Under the pieces are notes generated by a model that was not told the origin of the DNA, did not search any database, and worked only from the letters and a program-made list of their open reading frames with translations. A stretch of 38,358 nt of DNA from Rhodoferax sp. (lineage in GTDB: Bacteria; Pseudomonadota; Gammaproteobacteria; Burkholderiales; Burkholderiaceae_C): positions 1 to 38,358 of the forward strand of contig NZ_JACUUE010000005.1 of the NCBI RefSeq assembly GCF_014859475.1, given 5' to 3'. This document shows, piece by piece, positions 29,662 through 38,301 of this stretch. Position 1 is the stretch's first letter. Each line of letters begins with the position of its first letter. The translations under genes and the position numbers were made by a program.

Positions 29662-31320
29662 TTATTTGCGGAACATGGCCAGCATGCGCTGGGTGACGGC
29701 GAAGCCGCCGAACATATTGATGGCCGTCAGGGCAATGGCCACCGCCGCGATCCAGGTGATCAGGCTGTTGGGCCGCTCGGCCGCATCCATCAAGGGCGAG
29801 ATTTGCACCAGCGCGCCAATCGCGATGATGCTCGATATGGCGTTGGTCACGCTCATCAGCGGCGTGTGCAGCGCGGGTTTCACGTTCCACACCACCATGT
29901 AGCCGACAAAGCAGGCCAGCACGAACACTGTGAAGTGCGACATGAACTCCTTGGGCGCGCTGTGGCCGATCAGCCAAAACAGCACGGCGACCACGGCGAA
30001 CATCATGACCAGTTTGCCCGCAGGCATGGGGGCGCTGGGTTCGCCATGGCCGTGCGCCTTTTTGGCCACCGGAGCCGCTGTCGGCTTGGCAGCCGCAGGC
30101 GGTGCCGCCGCCACTTTGGGTGCCGGTGGCGGCCAGGTGATGCTGCCCTCCTTGATGACCGTGAGACCACGAATGGCGTCGTCTTCCATGTTGACATTGA
30201 CGATGCCGTCCTTGGTCTTGCACAGTTCCTCGGTGAGGCGAAACAAGTTGGTGCCGTACAGCGTGGACGACTGCCTGGACAGCCGCGAGACCAGGTCGGT
30301 GTAGCCGACGATGGTCACGCCGTGCTTGACCACCGCCTGGCCTGGCTCGGTCAGCTCGCAGTTGCCGCCCTGCTCGGCGGCCATGTCAACAATCACGCTG
30401 CCGGGCTTCATGCTCTGCACCATCTCGGCTGTGATCAGCTTGGGTGCCGGTCGCCCGGGGATCAGCGCGGTGGTGATGATGATGTCAACATCCTTGGCCT
30501 GCTTGGCGTACATCACGCGCTGGGCTTGCTGGAAGCCTTCGCTCATGACCTTGGCGTAGCCGCCGCCGCCCGAGCCTTCTTCCTCATAATCTACCTTGAC
30601 GAATTCGCCACCCAGCGACACCACCTGGTCAGCCACTTCGGCACGGGTGTCATTGGCGCGAACGATGGCGCCCAGGCTGGCGGCGGTGCCAATGGCAGCC
30701 AGGCCAGCCACGCCGGCACCGGCAATGAAAACCTTGGCCGGCGGCACCTTGCCCGCAGCCGTGATCTGGCCGCTGAAGAAGCGACCAAAAGCGTTGGCGG
30801 CCTCAATGACGGCGCGGTAGCCGGCAACCCCGGCCTGCGAGGTCAGGGCATCCATCTTCTGGGCACGGCTGAGCGTGCGCGGCAGCGCGTCGATGGCCAG
30901 CACGGTCACCTTTTTGGCGGCCAGCAGTTGCATCAGGTCGGGGTTTTGTGCGGGCCAGATGAAACTGATCAAGTTCTGACCTTCATGCATCAGCGCGACT
31001 TCTTCGGGGGTCGGGCCGCGCACCTTGAACACGATGTCGGCGGCGGCCCAAAGCGCTGCCGCGGTGTCAACCACTTCGGCACCGGCGGCGCGATACGCCT
31101 CGTCGGTGCAATTGGCCAAATCGCCCGCACCCGATTCGACGGCCACCTTGAAACCGAGTTTGATCAGCTTTTCAACCACCTCGGGCACGGTGGCAACGCG
31201 TTTTTCACCTGGAAAAACTTCGCAGGGAATACCAATGCATTGCGGCGTGGGTGGCGATGATGGGGGCGGTGAAACGACGGATTTATCCGATGAGCCTTGA
31301 GTGGTGGCACCAGCTTGCAT
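29662..31320 (-). CDS. pntA: NAD(P)+ transhydrogenase subunit alpha PntA (single-chain)
   Basis: PntA binds NAD(H) and couples hydride transfer to proton flow. The 552-residue protein combines the soluble NAD domain I (about 27-400; [49 protein letters not shown]) with a Pro/Ala/Lys-rich linker and three to four membrane helices at the C-terminus. This is the enteric-like fused alpha form, rather than the split PntAA/PntAB of many alphaproteobacteria. The first 26 residues (a Ser/Pro/Gln-rich run) precede the usual start [18 protein letters not shown] or ATG codons nearer that point could be used. Confidence 0.95.
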   Translation of the reverse strand: MQAGATTQGSSDKSVVSPPPSSPPTPQCIGIPCEVFPGEKRVATVPEVVEKLIKLGFKVAVESGAGDLANCTDEAYRAAGAEVVDTAAALWAAADIVFKVRGPTPEEVALMHEGQNLISFIWPAQNPDLMQLLAAKKVTVLAIDALPRTLSRAQKMDALTSQAGVAGYRAVIEAANAFGRFFSGQITAAGKVPPAKVFIAGAGVAGLAAIGTAASLGAIVRANDTRAEVADQVVSLGGEFVKVDYEEEGSGGGGYAKVMSEGFQQAQRVMYAKQAKDVDIIITTALIPGRPAPKLITAEMVQSMKPGSVIVDMAAEQGGNCELTEPGQAVVKHGVTIVGYTDLVSRLSRQSSTLYGTNLFRLTEELCKTKDGIVNVNMEDDAIRGLTVIKEGSITWPPPAPKVAAAPPAAAKPTAAPVAKKAHGHGEPSAPMPAGKLVMMFAVVAVLFWLIGHSAPKEFMSHFTVFVLACFVGYMVVWNVKPALHTPLMSVTNAISSIIAIGALVQISPLMDAAERPNSLITWIAAVAIALTAINMFGGFAVTQRMLAMFRK

Positions 31321-31473
31321 GAAGCGTCTCCTCGTGTGATTTTGGGCAGAACCGAACTAACCGCGCGAGCTTACATCAGTTTTTTCAACTTTGGGAATGG
31401 CGACGCATTCACTATTTGATCCATCTCAAACTTTTGGGATGGGTGCCAGCGGCAGGCAATGGCGCAATTTGCC

Positions 31474-31479
31474 GATAAT
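31474..31479 (+). promoter_or_regulatory. -10-like GATAAT placed six bases before the nudJ ATG
   Basis: GATAAT-N6-ATG gives the same leaderless geometry as at pgpA. No convincing -35 hexamer is seen. Confidence 0.35.
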
Positions 31480-31485
31480 CCCGGC

Positions 31486-32004
31486 ATGAAAATCCGATGG
31501 AAACCCAGCGCCACCGTGGCGGCAATCATTGAGCAAAACGGCAAGTTCCTGCTGGTCGAAGAGCACACCCCCGAGGGCCTGCGCCTGAACAACCCGGCCG
31601 GCCATCTGGATGAAAGCGAGAGCTTGGTGAACGCCTGCGCGCGCGAGGCGCTCGAGGAAACCACACACCTGTTCACCCCCACGCATTTGCTCGGTATCTA
31701 TATGTCGCGCTTTCAGCGCCCGGCGCGTGCGCAACATGCTGCCGAAGACATCACCTACCTGCGCTTTGCCTTCTGCGGCAAGCTCGGCGCAGTGCAACCC
31801 GGGCGCAGCCTCGATACCGGCATCGTGCGCACCCTGTGGTTGAGCCCGGACGAGATTCGCGCCAGCTTTGAGCACCACCGCAGCCCGCTCATCGTCAAAT
31901 GCATGGACGACTATCTGGCAGGCCAGCGCTACCCGCTCACCTTGCTTCACACCGACCCCGGCGTGCTTGAGTCCGGCGCGCCAACCGCGGGCCGGGGCGC
32001 ATGA
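31486..32004 (+). CDS. nudJ: NUDIX hydrolase, NudJ-like
   Basis: This 172-residue NUDIX enzyme is predicted to act on nucleoside or thiamine-type pyrophosphates. The Nudix box reads GHLDESE...[11 protein letters not shown], with the catalytic glutamates intact and Thr in place of the usual Gly after EE. The N-terminal [22 protein letters not shown] and NNPAGHLD match NudJ. ATG 31486 is favoured over 31459 on family length and the upstream GATAAT box. It overlaps mnmA by four bases, the same order as nudJ-mnmA in E. coli, which strengthens the assignment. Confidence 0.9.
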   Translation: MKIRWKPSATVAAIIEQNGKFLLVEEHTPEGLRLNNPAGHLDESESLVNACAREALEETTHLFTPTHLLGIYMSRFQRPARAQHAAEDITYLRFAFCGKLGAVQPGRSLDTGIVRTLWLSPDEIRASFEHHRSPLIVKCMDDYLAGQRYPLTLLHTDPGVLESGAPTAGRGA

Positions 32005-33110
32005 GCGCGCTGCGCCAACGCGTGGTGGTGGGCTTGAGCGGCGGTGTGGACTCCGCCGTGACCGCCTGGCTGCTCAAGCAGCAGGGCCATGAGGTGATCG
32101 GCATCTTCATGAAAAACTGGGAAGGCGACGATGACGATGACTACTGCTCATCGCGCCAGGATTTTCTGGATGCTGCTGCCGTTGCTGATGTGATCGGCAT
32201 CGAGATCGAGCACGTCAATTTTGCCGCCGAGTACAAGGACCGCGTGTTTGCCGAGTTCCTGCGCGAATACAGCGCCGGGCGCACGCCCAACCCCGACATT
32301 TTGTGCAACGCCGAAATCAAGTTCAAGGCGTTCCTGGACCACGCCATGCGCCTGGGCGCCGACAAGATTGCCACCGGCCATTACGCCCGCGTGCGCTTCA
32401 ATGCCGCCACCAAAAAGCATGAGCTGCTCAAGGGCCTGGACCCGGCCAAGGACCAAAGCTATTTTTTGCACCGGCTCAACCAGAAGCAACTGGCCAACAC
32501 GCTGTTTCCGGTGGGTGAGTTGCTCAAAACCGAGGTGCGCCGCATCGCGCTGGAGATCGGCCTGCCCAATGCCAAAAAGAAGGACTCGACCGGCATCTGT
32601 TTCATTGGCGAGCGGCCGTTCCGAGAATTTTTGAATCGCTTCATTGCCAAGGAGCCCGGCCCGATCAAGAACGACAAGGGTCACACCATTGGCGAGCATG
32701 TCGGCTTGAGCTTTTACACCCTGGGCCAGCGCCAGGGACTGGGCATTGGCGGCCTGAAAGCCAAAGGCGCGCCACGCGGCGGCGGCGACCACGCACCCTG
32801 GTTTGTGGCACGCAAAGACATGGGCCACAACACGCTGTGGGTAGTGCAGGGCCACGAGCACCCATGGCTGTTGTCGCACGAACTCACAGCGCAAGATGCC
32901 AGCTGGGTCGCGGGCCAGGCGCCGGATGCCACGGCGCTGGCCGCCAAGACTCGCTACCGCCAGCTTGATGCGCCCTGCCACCTGCGCGTGAACGGCGCAG
33001 ACGCTTTCAGCCTGAAGTTTGCAGAGCCGCAATGGGCCGTCACGCCGGGTCAGTCGGCCGTGCTGTACGACGGCGAGGTCTGCCTGGGAGGCGGCATCAT
33101 CGCGGGTTAA
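32001..33110 (+). CDS. mnmA: tRNA-specific 2-thiouridylase MnmA
   Basis: MnmA thiolates U34 of tRNA-Lys, -Glu and -Gln, taking sulfur relayed from IscS. The 369-residue protein has the ATP PP-loop [10 protein letters not shown] at the N-terminus, the first catalytic Cys in [30 protein letters not shown], and the second catalytic Cys in [15 protein letters not shown]. Length and order are typical. It is convergent with the CsoR-type gene, with four bases between the stop codons. Confidence 0.97.
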   Translation: MSALRQRVVVGLSGGVDSAVTAWLLKQQGHEVIGIFMKNWEGDDDDDYCSSRQDFLDAAAVADVIGIEIEHVNFAAEYKDRVFAEFLREYSAGRTPNPDILCNAEIKFKAFLDHAMRLGADKIATGHYARVRFNAATKKHELLKGLDPAKDQSYFLHRLNQKQLANTLFPVGELLKTEVRRIALEIGLPNAKKKDSTGICFIGERPFREFLNRFIAKEPGPIKNDKGHTIGEHVGLSFYTLGQRQGLGIGGLKAKGAPRGGGDHAPWFVARKDMGHNTLWVVQGHEHPWLLSHELTAQDASWVAGQAPDATALAAKTRYRQLDAPCHLRVNGADAFSLKFAEPQWAVTPGQSAVLYDGEVCLGGGIIAG

Positions 33111-33114
33111 CCGG

Positions 33115-33405
33115 TTAGCCCATGCGCGCCATCAGGGTTTCCATGTCCTTGAGCATGGCTGCCAGCGACTCCTTTTGTGACACGTCGGGGCGCAGGTGCT
33201 CATCCATCTCCTGTTCCATGAAGCAAATGGTCATGCGCATGTAGGTGCTGTCGAGCGCTTTGCGCACCGCAGAGAATTGCTGCGCGATCTTCAGGCAGCT
33301 CTCACCCTCTTCGATCATGCGCTGCACACCCCGGATTTGTCCCTCCGCCCGACGCAGTCGGTTCAGAACATCGGTGCGCCCCGCTCCGTTGGTCAATGCA
33401 GTCAT
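33115..33405 (-). CDS. CsoR/RcnR-family repressor with altered ligand set
   Basis: This 96-residue all-helical protein is a CsoR/RcnR/FrmR/CstR (DUF156) regulator, a tetrameric repressor that binds G-tract operators. The DNA-binding face LNRLRRAEGQIRGVQRMIEEG is intact. The first sensor cysteine is Cys37 (GESCLKIAQQ). The positions expected for His and Cys in a Cys-X24-His-X3-Cys copper site hold Phe62 and Glu66; instead Cys61 lies beside the His position. A two-cysteine set suggests thiol or persulfide sensing, as in CstR, rather than copper; this is inference. It is the last gene of the RND operon, 18 bases after the DUF2892 gene, and probably represses it. Confidence 0.88.
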   Translation of the reverse strand: MTALTNGAGRTDVLNRLRRAEGQIRGVQRMIEEGESCLKIAQQFSAVRKALDSTYMRMTICFMEQEMDEHLRPDVSQKESLAAMLKDMETLMARMG

Positions 33406-33423
33406 GCAAGGTCCTTCAGAGAG

Positions 33424-33645
33424 TCAATGGCAGCCAATTTGCTGTTCCGGCACACCCAGTTTTTTCAGGATGATGCCCAGCGGGCAAAAATTGGTGAAAC
33501 CAGATTGAAACAAATTGGCACCCACAAAAGCCGTGAAGGCCAACGCCCACTTGCTGACAAACAGCGGGCTGCCCTCCACCCCCAGCGCCAGTGAAATCAT
33601 GATGAACAGGCCGGCGAAAACCAAAATATAACGTTGTACGGTCAT
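33424..33645 (-). CDS. DUF2892 (YgaP-type) small membrane protein
   Basis: This 73-residue protein has two membrane helices and the family signature NLFQSGFTNFCPLGIILKKLGV, with the conserved FCP cysteine. The domain is best known as the membrane part of the rhodanese YgaP, and it often lies beside sulfur-trafficking and CstR-type genes. It ends with a second cysteine near the C-terminus (GCH). It has a strong GAGGAG ribosome site and lies 30 bases after the RND permease. The specific role is unknown. Confidence 0.88.
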   Translation of the reverse strand: MTVQRYILVFAGLFIMISLALGVEGSPLFVSKWALAFTAFVGANLFQSGFTNFCPLGIILKKLGVPEQQIGCH

Positions 33646-33675
33646 GGTAAAAACTCCTCAGGGACAGTTAAAAAA

Positions 33676-36600
33676 TCAGCTTGCATGCACATTGGCGGGT
33701 GCCGTCGGTGGCGCAGCAGGCACCTGGTAGTTACGGCGCCAGTACAGCGCGTAATACAACACCGGAATCACCACCAGCGTGAGCAGGGTGGACACCAGAA
33801 TGCCAAAAATCAGCGAAATGGCGAGGCCGTTGAAAATCGGATCGTCCAGAATAAAGAAGGCGCCAATCATGGCCGCCAGTCCGGTCAGGGCAATCGGTTG
33901 GGCGCGCACGGCGGCTGACTGCACCACCGCGTCCTTGAACGCTACGCCTTGCGCCACCTGCAGCTCGATGAAGTCCACCAACAAAATGGAGTTGCGCACA
34001 ATGATGCCCGCCAGCGCAATCATGCCGATCATCGACGTCGCAGTGAACTGCGCATTCAGCAAGGCATGCCCGGGCATGACGCCAATGATGGTTAGCGGAA
34101 TCGGTGCCATGATCACCAGCGGGGTCAGGTAGCTTCTGAACTGCGCCACCACCAGCAGGTAAATCAGGATCAGGCCGACACCATAGGCGGCGCCCATGTC
34201 ACGGAAAGTGTCATAGGTGATCTGCCACTCGCCGTCCCACTTGACCGCGTACTGGCGATACGGGTCGCTGGGTTGGCTGATCCAGTACTCGCCCAATTCG
34301 CCGGTACCGGGCAAAGCTGCCACCTGCAGTTTGTCGCGAATGGCAAACAGGCCATAAAGAGGTGAGTCGAGCTTGCCGGCCATGTCACCAAAAACGTAGC
34401 TGACACCCTGCAGGTCTTTGGTGAAAAAGGGCTTGTCGATCACGCCCTGCTCCACTTGCACCAGCTCTGACAGCGGCACCATCTGGCCATTGGCAGCACG
34501 CAAAGGCATGGCCAGAATGGCATCGAGCCCGACCTGGTCTGCCAGCGGCAATTGCAGGCGCACCGGCACCGGGTATTTGGTATGGCCATCATGCAGGTAA
34601 GCGGCATCGACCCCGCCGAGCGCCATGGCCGCCGTTTGCGCCACCATCGCCACCGAAATGCCCAGCGACTCGGCGCGCTGGCGGCGCACCCGCAGGTAAG
34701 CGCGCGGCGCGTCGTCTTTGAGCGAGGTATCCACCCCCACAATGTCGGGCGTGGCCATAAAGGCCTGCGCCACCCGGCGCGCCAGCGCCTGGCGCCCGGC
34801 CTCATCCGGGCCATAAACCTCGGCCACCAAGGGCGACATCACCGGTGGCCCAGGTGGCACTTCGACCACCTTGACCAGGGCATGGTGGCGCGCGCCAATT
34901 TGCTCCAGCGCCGGACGCAGCCGCTGGGCAATGGCATGGCTCTTGTCATCGCGAAACTGCTTGTCCACCAGATTCACCTGCACGTCGCCCTGCTCGGCAT
35001 CGGCGCGCAGGTAATACTGGCGTACCAGGCCGTTGAAGGTGATCGGTGAGGCGGTGCCGGCATAGGCTTGCAGGTTCAGCACCTCGGGTTGCTGCGCCAG
35101 ATAGGCCCCCAACTCATGCAGCGCGGCGGCGGTGTTCTCCAGCGGTGTACCGGTCGGCATTTCGACCACCACCTGGAACTCGCTCTTGTTGTCAAAGGGC
35201 AGCATCTTGAGCACCACCCATTGCACCAGGGTCAGCCCCACCGACAGCAGCAATGCCACCAAGATGCCCGCGAGCAGCAGCCAGCGCTTTTTGGCACTGG
35301 TCAGGAACGGGGTCAGCACCCAGGCAAAAAGGCGCTGCAGTTTAGGGCCGAGACCAGTCTCTGCGGCCGCAGCGCCATGACCCGGCGCGTGCTGACGCAT
35401 CACTTTGAGCGCCAGCCAGGGCGTGACCGTGAAGGCAATGACCAGCGAGATGGCCATGCCCAGGCTGGCGTTGATCGGGATCGGGCTCATGTAAGGGCCC
35501 ATCAGACCGCTGACAAAGGCCATCGGCAGCAAGGCGGCAATCACCGTCAGCGTGGCCAGAATGGTGGGGCCCCCCACTTCATCCACCGCGGCCGGAATGA
35601 TCTCGCGCAGACTGCGCTCCGGGTACAGGTTTTGATGACGGTGGATGTTTTCCACCACCACAATCGCGTCATCCACCAGAATGCCAATGGAAAAAATAAG
35701 TGCAAACAAAGACACCCGGTTCAGCGTGAAGCCCCAGGCCCAGGAGGCAAACAAGGTCGCCATCAGCGTCAGGATGACGGCGGCACCCACAATCACGGCC
35801 TCACGCCGGCCCAGCGCAAAGCCCACCAGCAAAATCACCGAGCCGGTGGCAAAGGCCAATTTCTGGATCAGCTTGTTGGCTTTTTCTGCCGCCGTCTCGC
35901 CATAGTCCCGGGTGATGGTGGTTTGCATGTTGTGGGGGATCACGGTGTTGCCCAGCTCCTGCACCCGCGCACGCACGGCGCGTGCCACATCGACCGCGTT
36001 GGTGCCCGGTTTTTTGGTCACCGTCAGGGTCAGGGCCGGATAGACCCCGCCAGCCGCCACGGCCTGATCCGCCCCCGGCGTGAACCACACATAGCGCTGC
36101 GGCAACTGCGCACCCGTCTCGATGCGCGCCACTTCGCGCAAAAACACCGGTTTGCCCTGGCTGATGCCGACCACCAAATCGCCCACATCCTGCTCCGAGC
36201 GCAAAAACTCACCCGTTTCCACGCTCAGCATCTGGCCACCGGGCACCTGCGGGTCAAGCACCGCGCCAGACGGCATGCTGGTATTGGCTGCGGCCAGCAA
36301 GGCCTTGAGCGACAACACATCAACACCGCGCTCGCGCAGGCGCACCGGATTGAGCCAGACATGCACCGCGCGCTGCGGTCCGCCAATGGTTTTTACCTCG
36401 CGCGTTCCAGGCACCCGCTTCAATTCGACCTCAACCGTGCTCGCGACACGCTCCAGGTCAACCGCGGGCAGCGCGTCCTTGCTCCACAAGGTCACCGCGA
36501 TCACCGGCACATCGTCAATGCCCTTGGGCTTGACAACGGGCGTGAGCGTGCCCAATTCGCTTGGCAACCAGTCCTGATTGGCATTGAGCACGTCATACAG

Positions 36601-36948
36601 CCGCACCAGCGCCTCAGTGCGCGGCACCCCCACCTTGAACTGAACGGTCAAAACCGCCATGCCGGGCCGCGCCACCGAGTAGGTGTGCTCAATGCCGGCA
36701 ATCTGACTCAGTACCTGTTCAGCCGGACGCGCCACCATGTTGTGCACATCAACGCTGCTGGCACCGGGGAACGGGATCAGCACATCGGCCATGGTGACGT
36801 TGATCTGCGGCTCTTCTTCGCGCGGCGTCACCAGCACGGCAAACAGGCCCAGCAAAAGCGCTACCAGCGCCAGCAAAGGGGTGATGGCGTTGAGCTTGAA
36901 CGCGCGCGCCATGCGCCCGGAAATGCCCATTTGGTTTTCGTTCAACAT
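33676..36948 (-). CDS. RND-family efflux transporter permease
   Basis: This 1090-residue inner-membrane pump has the twelve-helix, two-repeat RND layout with two large periplasmic loops. The first helix is followed by VTPREEEPQINVTMADVLIPFPGAS and a VARPAEQVLSQI stretch. The proton-relay motif ILVDDAIVVVENIHRH lies in helix 4 and resembles drug-type (HAE) pumps, not the VDGA/E form of many metal pumps. Helix 10-12 motifs (ATSMIGMIALAGIIVRNSILLVDFIE) are intact. ATG 36948 is chosen; the track's start reads back into the adaptor gene. It lies 7 bases after the adaptor stop. Substrate is unknown; no outer-membrane channel gene is in the window. Confidence 0.94.
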   Translation of the reverse strand: MLNENQMGISGRMARAFKLNAITPLLALVALLLGLFAVLVTPREEEPQINVTMADVLIPFPGASSVDVHNMVARPAEQVLSQIAGIEHTYSVARPGMAVLTVQFKVGVPRTEALVRLYDVLNANQDWLPSELGTLTPVVKPKGIDDVPVIAVTLWSKDALPAVDLERVASTVEVELKRVPGTREVKTIGGPQRAVHVWLNPVRLRERGVDVLSLKALLAAANTSMPSGAVLDPQVPGGQMLSVETGEFLRSEQDVGDLVVGISQGKPVFLREVARIETGAQLPQRYVWFTPGADQAVAAGGVYPALTLTVTKKPGTNAVDVARAVRARVQELGNTVIPHNMQTTITRDYGETAAEKANKLIQKLAFATGSVILLVGFALGRREAVIVGAAVILTLMATLFASWAWGFTLNRVSLFALIFSIGILVDDAIVVVENIHRHQNLYPERSLREIIPAAVDEVGGPTILATLTVIAALLPMAFVSGLMGPYMSPIPINASLGMAISLVIAFTVTPWLALKVMRQHAPGHGAAAAETGLGPKLQRLFAWVLTPFLTSAKKRWLLLAGILVALLLSVGLTLVQWVVLKMLPFDNKSEFQVVVEMPTGTPLENTAAALHELGAYLAQQPEVLNLQAYAGTASPITFNGLVRQYYLRADAEQGDVQVNLVDKQFRDDKSHAIAQRLRPALEQIGARHHALVKVVEVPPGPPVMSPLVAEVYGPDEAGRQALARRVAQAFMATPDIVGVDTSLKDDAPRAYLRVRRQRAESLGISVAMVAQTAAMALGGVDAAYLHDGHTKYPVPVRLQLPLADQVGLDAILAMPLRAANGQMVPLSELVQVEQGVIDKPFFTKDLQGVSYVFGDMAGKLDSPLYGLFAIRDKLQVAALPGTGELGEYWISQPSDPYRQYAVKWDGEWQITYDTFRDMGAAYGVGLILIYLLVVAQFRSYLTPLVIMAPIPLTIIGVMPGHALLNAQFTATSMIGMIALAGIIVRNSILLVDFIELQVAQGVAFKDAVVQSAAVRAQPIALTGLAAMIGAFFILDDPIFNGLAISLIFGILVSTLLTLVVIPVLYYALYWRRNYQVPAAPPTAPANVHAS

Positions 36949-36955
36949 GCTGATC

Positions 36956-38053
36956 TCACTTGCCCGGGTTGACAACGGCCGTGGCCCCCGCCAGCCCGGC
37001 GCGCACCGGCTCCAGCGCCACTTGGTCGGCATCAGTCAAACCGGCCAACACCTCAACGCCCTGCACGCCGTGCTCGGCGCCAAGTCGAATCGCCTTGAGC
37101 GCAAAGCCCTGGCCAGACACCACATAAACCGCCGTCAACTCACCCCGGCGCAACACAGCGGAGGCAGGAATGAGCAAGCGCTGCGACTGGCCTGCGGCAA
37201 AGCGCACCCGCACCTGCTGGCCCGGCAACAAGCCCCGGCTTGCGCTGGCAGGCAATTCAAGGCGCCACTCAATGGTTTGCGACACCGCGTCTGCCGTGGG
37301 CAGGTGGCTGGTCTGGCTGGGTCGGACCCATTGGGGCGAGCCATCGGCCGCGCGCACCTGCACCTCCACGGCGCTGCTGCCCTGCACCAGGCTTGAGCGC
37401 GACACCGGCACCTGCACCACCGCCCGCAGCGGCAAGGGCGCATACAAGGTCAACAAAGGTTTGCCGGGAAAAGCCAGGTCGCCGGCCTCGGCCAGTGTTT
37501 GCAACACAAAGGCATCGAAAGGTGCCGTCACGCGCGTGAAGCCCTGCGACAAGCCGGACTGCTTTTCGCCTGCACTGGCCTGGTCGCGGCCCGCTTGCGC
37601 AGACTTGAGCTGGGCATCGGCCGTGTCCATGGCGGCCTGGCTGACAAACCCCTGCGCCAGCAGCTCGCGCGTGCGATCAAAATTGGCTTGGGCGTTGCGC
37701 AACTCGGCCTGCGCCTGCGCTGCCTGGGCCCGGCTAAGCTGCACCCCGGTTTGCGTTTCGCGGTCGTCAATGGTGGCCAGCAACTGCCCGGCCCGTACCA
37801 CATCGCCCGCCTTGACCACCAGCGTGACCAACCGCCCTGAAGCCTGGGCCGACACCGTGCTTTGCTTGACTGGCTGCACCACGCCATCCATTTCAAAGCC
37901 GCTGCCCACAGCCTTGAGCTGCACGGCCGCCACGTTCACTGTGGCAGGCGTTTGCGCCGCTACCGACAGCGCTGCCAGCGACATGAGCGCAAGCAACGAC
38001 CGGCCCACCCGACCGCACCGAACCACGGAACGCAATAAAGATGACTTGTGCAT
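36956..38053 (-). CDS. RND efflux periplasmic adaptor (membrane-fusion protein)
   Basis: This 365-residue adaptor has a signal peptide (about residues 1-34, ending SVAAQ) and then a lipoyl half GVVQPVKQSTVSAQASGRLVTLVVKAGDVVRAGQLLATID. An alpha-helical hairpin (about 105-160) follows, then the second lipoyl half VTAPFDAFVLQTLAEAGDLAFPG, a beta-barrel and a C-terminal membrane-proximal domain. It joins the inner pump to an outer-membrane channel of unknown location. It is the first gene of the four-gene operon, and its promoter carries the operator-like repeats. Confidence 0.94.
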   Translation of the reverse strand: MHKSSLLRSVVRCGRVGRSLLALMSLAALSVAAQTPATVNVAAVQLKAVGSGFEMDGVVQPVKQSTVSAQASGRLVTLVVKAGDVVRAGQLLATIDDRETQTGVQLSRAQAAQAQAELRNAQANFDRTRELLAQGFVSQAAMDTADAQLKSAQAGRDQASAGEKQSGLSQGFTRVTAPFDAFVLQTLAEAGDLAFPGKPLLTLYAPLPLRAVVQVPVSRSSLVQGSSAVEVQVRAADGSPQWVRPSQTSHLPTADAVSQTIEWRLELPASASRGLLPGQQVRVRFAAGQSQRLLIPASAVLRRGELTAVYVVSGQGFALKAIRLGAEHGVQGVEVLAGLTDADQVALEPVRAGLAGATAVVNPGK

Positions 38054-38067
38054 AAGGCTTCCTGAAA

Positions 38068-38083
38068 AATACTCTGGCTAGTA
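38068..38083 (-). promoter_or_regulatory. Operator-like repeat 2 (TACTAGCCAGAGTATT)
   Basis: This is the second of two tandem 16-mers upstream of the RND adaptor gene; it matches the first at 11 of 16 positions (TACT-G---G-GTATT). It overlaps the proposed -10 box. It lacks the G-run of the first copy and may be a weaker site. Confidence 0.5.
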
Positions 38084-38085
38084 TA
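38080..38085 (-). promoter_or_regulatory. -10-like TATACT of the RND operon promoter
   Basis: TATACT on the minus strand lies about 25 bases before the adaptor ATG at 38053. No clear -35 is found at 17 bases; the G-rich operator-like sequence fills the spacer region. Confidence 0.45.
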
Positions 38086-38089
38086 TTTG

Positions 38090-38105
38090 AATACCCCCAC
38101 CAGTA
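38090..38105 (-). promoter_or_regulatory. Operator-like repeat 1 (TACTGGTGGGGGTATT), CsoR-type G-tract
   Basis: The minus-strand 16-mer has a G-tract flanked by TACT and GTATT, the general look of RcnR/CsoR/CstR operators. It lies between the proposed -10 and the -35 position, and its start is 22 bases from that of repeat 2, about two helical turns. The only known candidate regulator in the window is the CsoR-type gene at the end of the same operon. Confidence 0.6.
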
Positions 38106-38128
38106 CATGAGAAAACGCAATAGACCAT

Positions 38129-38166
38129 AAAAAACCCCGGAAAATCATCGACTTTCCGGGGTTTTT
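38129..38166. terminator. Strong bidirectional intrinsic terminator
   Basis: AAAAACCCCGGAAA and TTTCCGGGGTTTTT form a perfect 14-bp stem with a 9-base loop, with A/T runs as part of both arms, so it can act on either strand. It separates the RND operon promoter from whatever lies to the right. Confidence 0.85.
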
Positions 38167-38171
38167 ATTGA

Positions 38172-38279
38172 AACCGTACTGACTCAGAACGGTTATACCC
38201 AGTCAAATTTGTAACTGAAAGCGGGCTAAAAGTCCCTCCGTTTTACCTCCCTGAACGGAGCCCGAAAGGGTTACTGCCC
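38172..38279 (+). other. Unassigned structured stretch, possible small RNA or element end
   Basis: Two hairpins are visible: AACCGT...ACGGTT (38172-38194), and a nested CGGGC...TCCGTT-TTACCTCCCTG-AACGGA-GCCCG (38222-38264). A plus-strand terminator follows. No ORF and no recognised RNA family is seen. Confidence 0.3.
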
Positions 38280-38301
38280 AGCCCAGCGCTGGGCTTTTTT
38301 T
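38280..38301 (+). terminator. Plus-strand intrinsic terminator
   Basis: The perfect palindrome AGCCCAGCGCTGGGCT is followed by TTTTTTT on the plus strand. It would end a plus-strand transcript of the structured stretch before it. Confidence 0.7.

Noticed and set aside
28143-31260. Two long plus-strand ORFs (517 and 544 residues) opposite pntB and pntA
   Set aside because: Their His/Gln/Arg-rich translations have no family features, while the minus strand encodes clear transhydrogenase subunits.
35068-36972. Long plus-strand ORF (634 residues) opposite the RND permease
   Set aside because: It is a GC-rich shadow frame with His/Arg/Gln-rich composition and no domain; the opposite strand has a clear RND pump.
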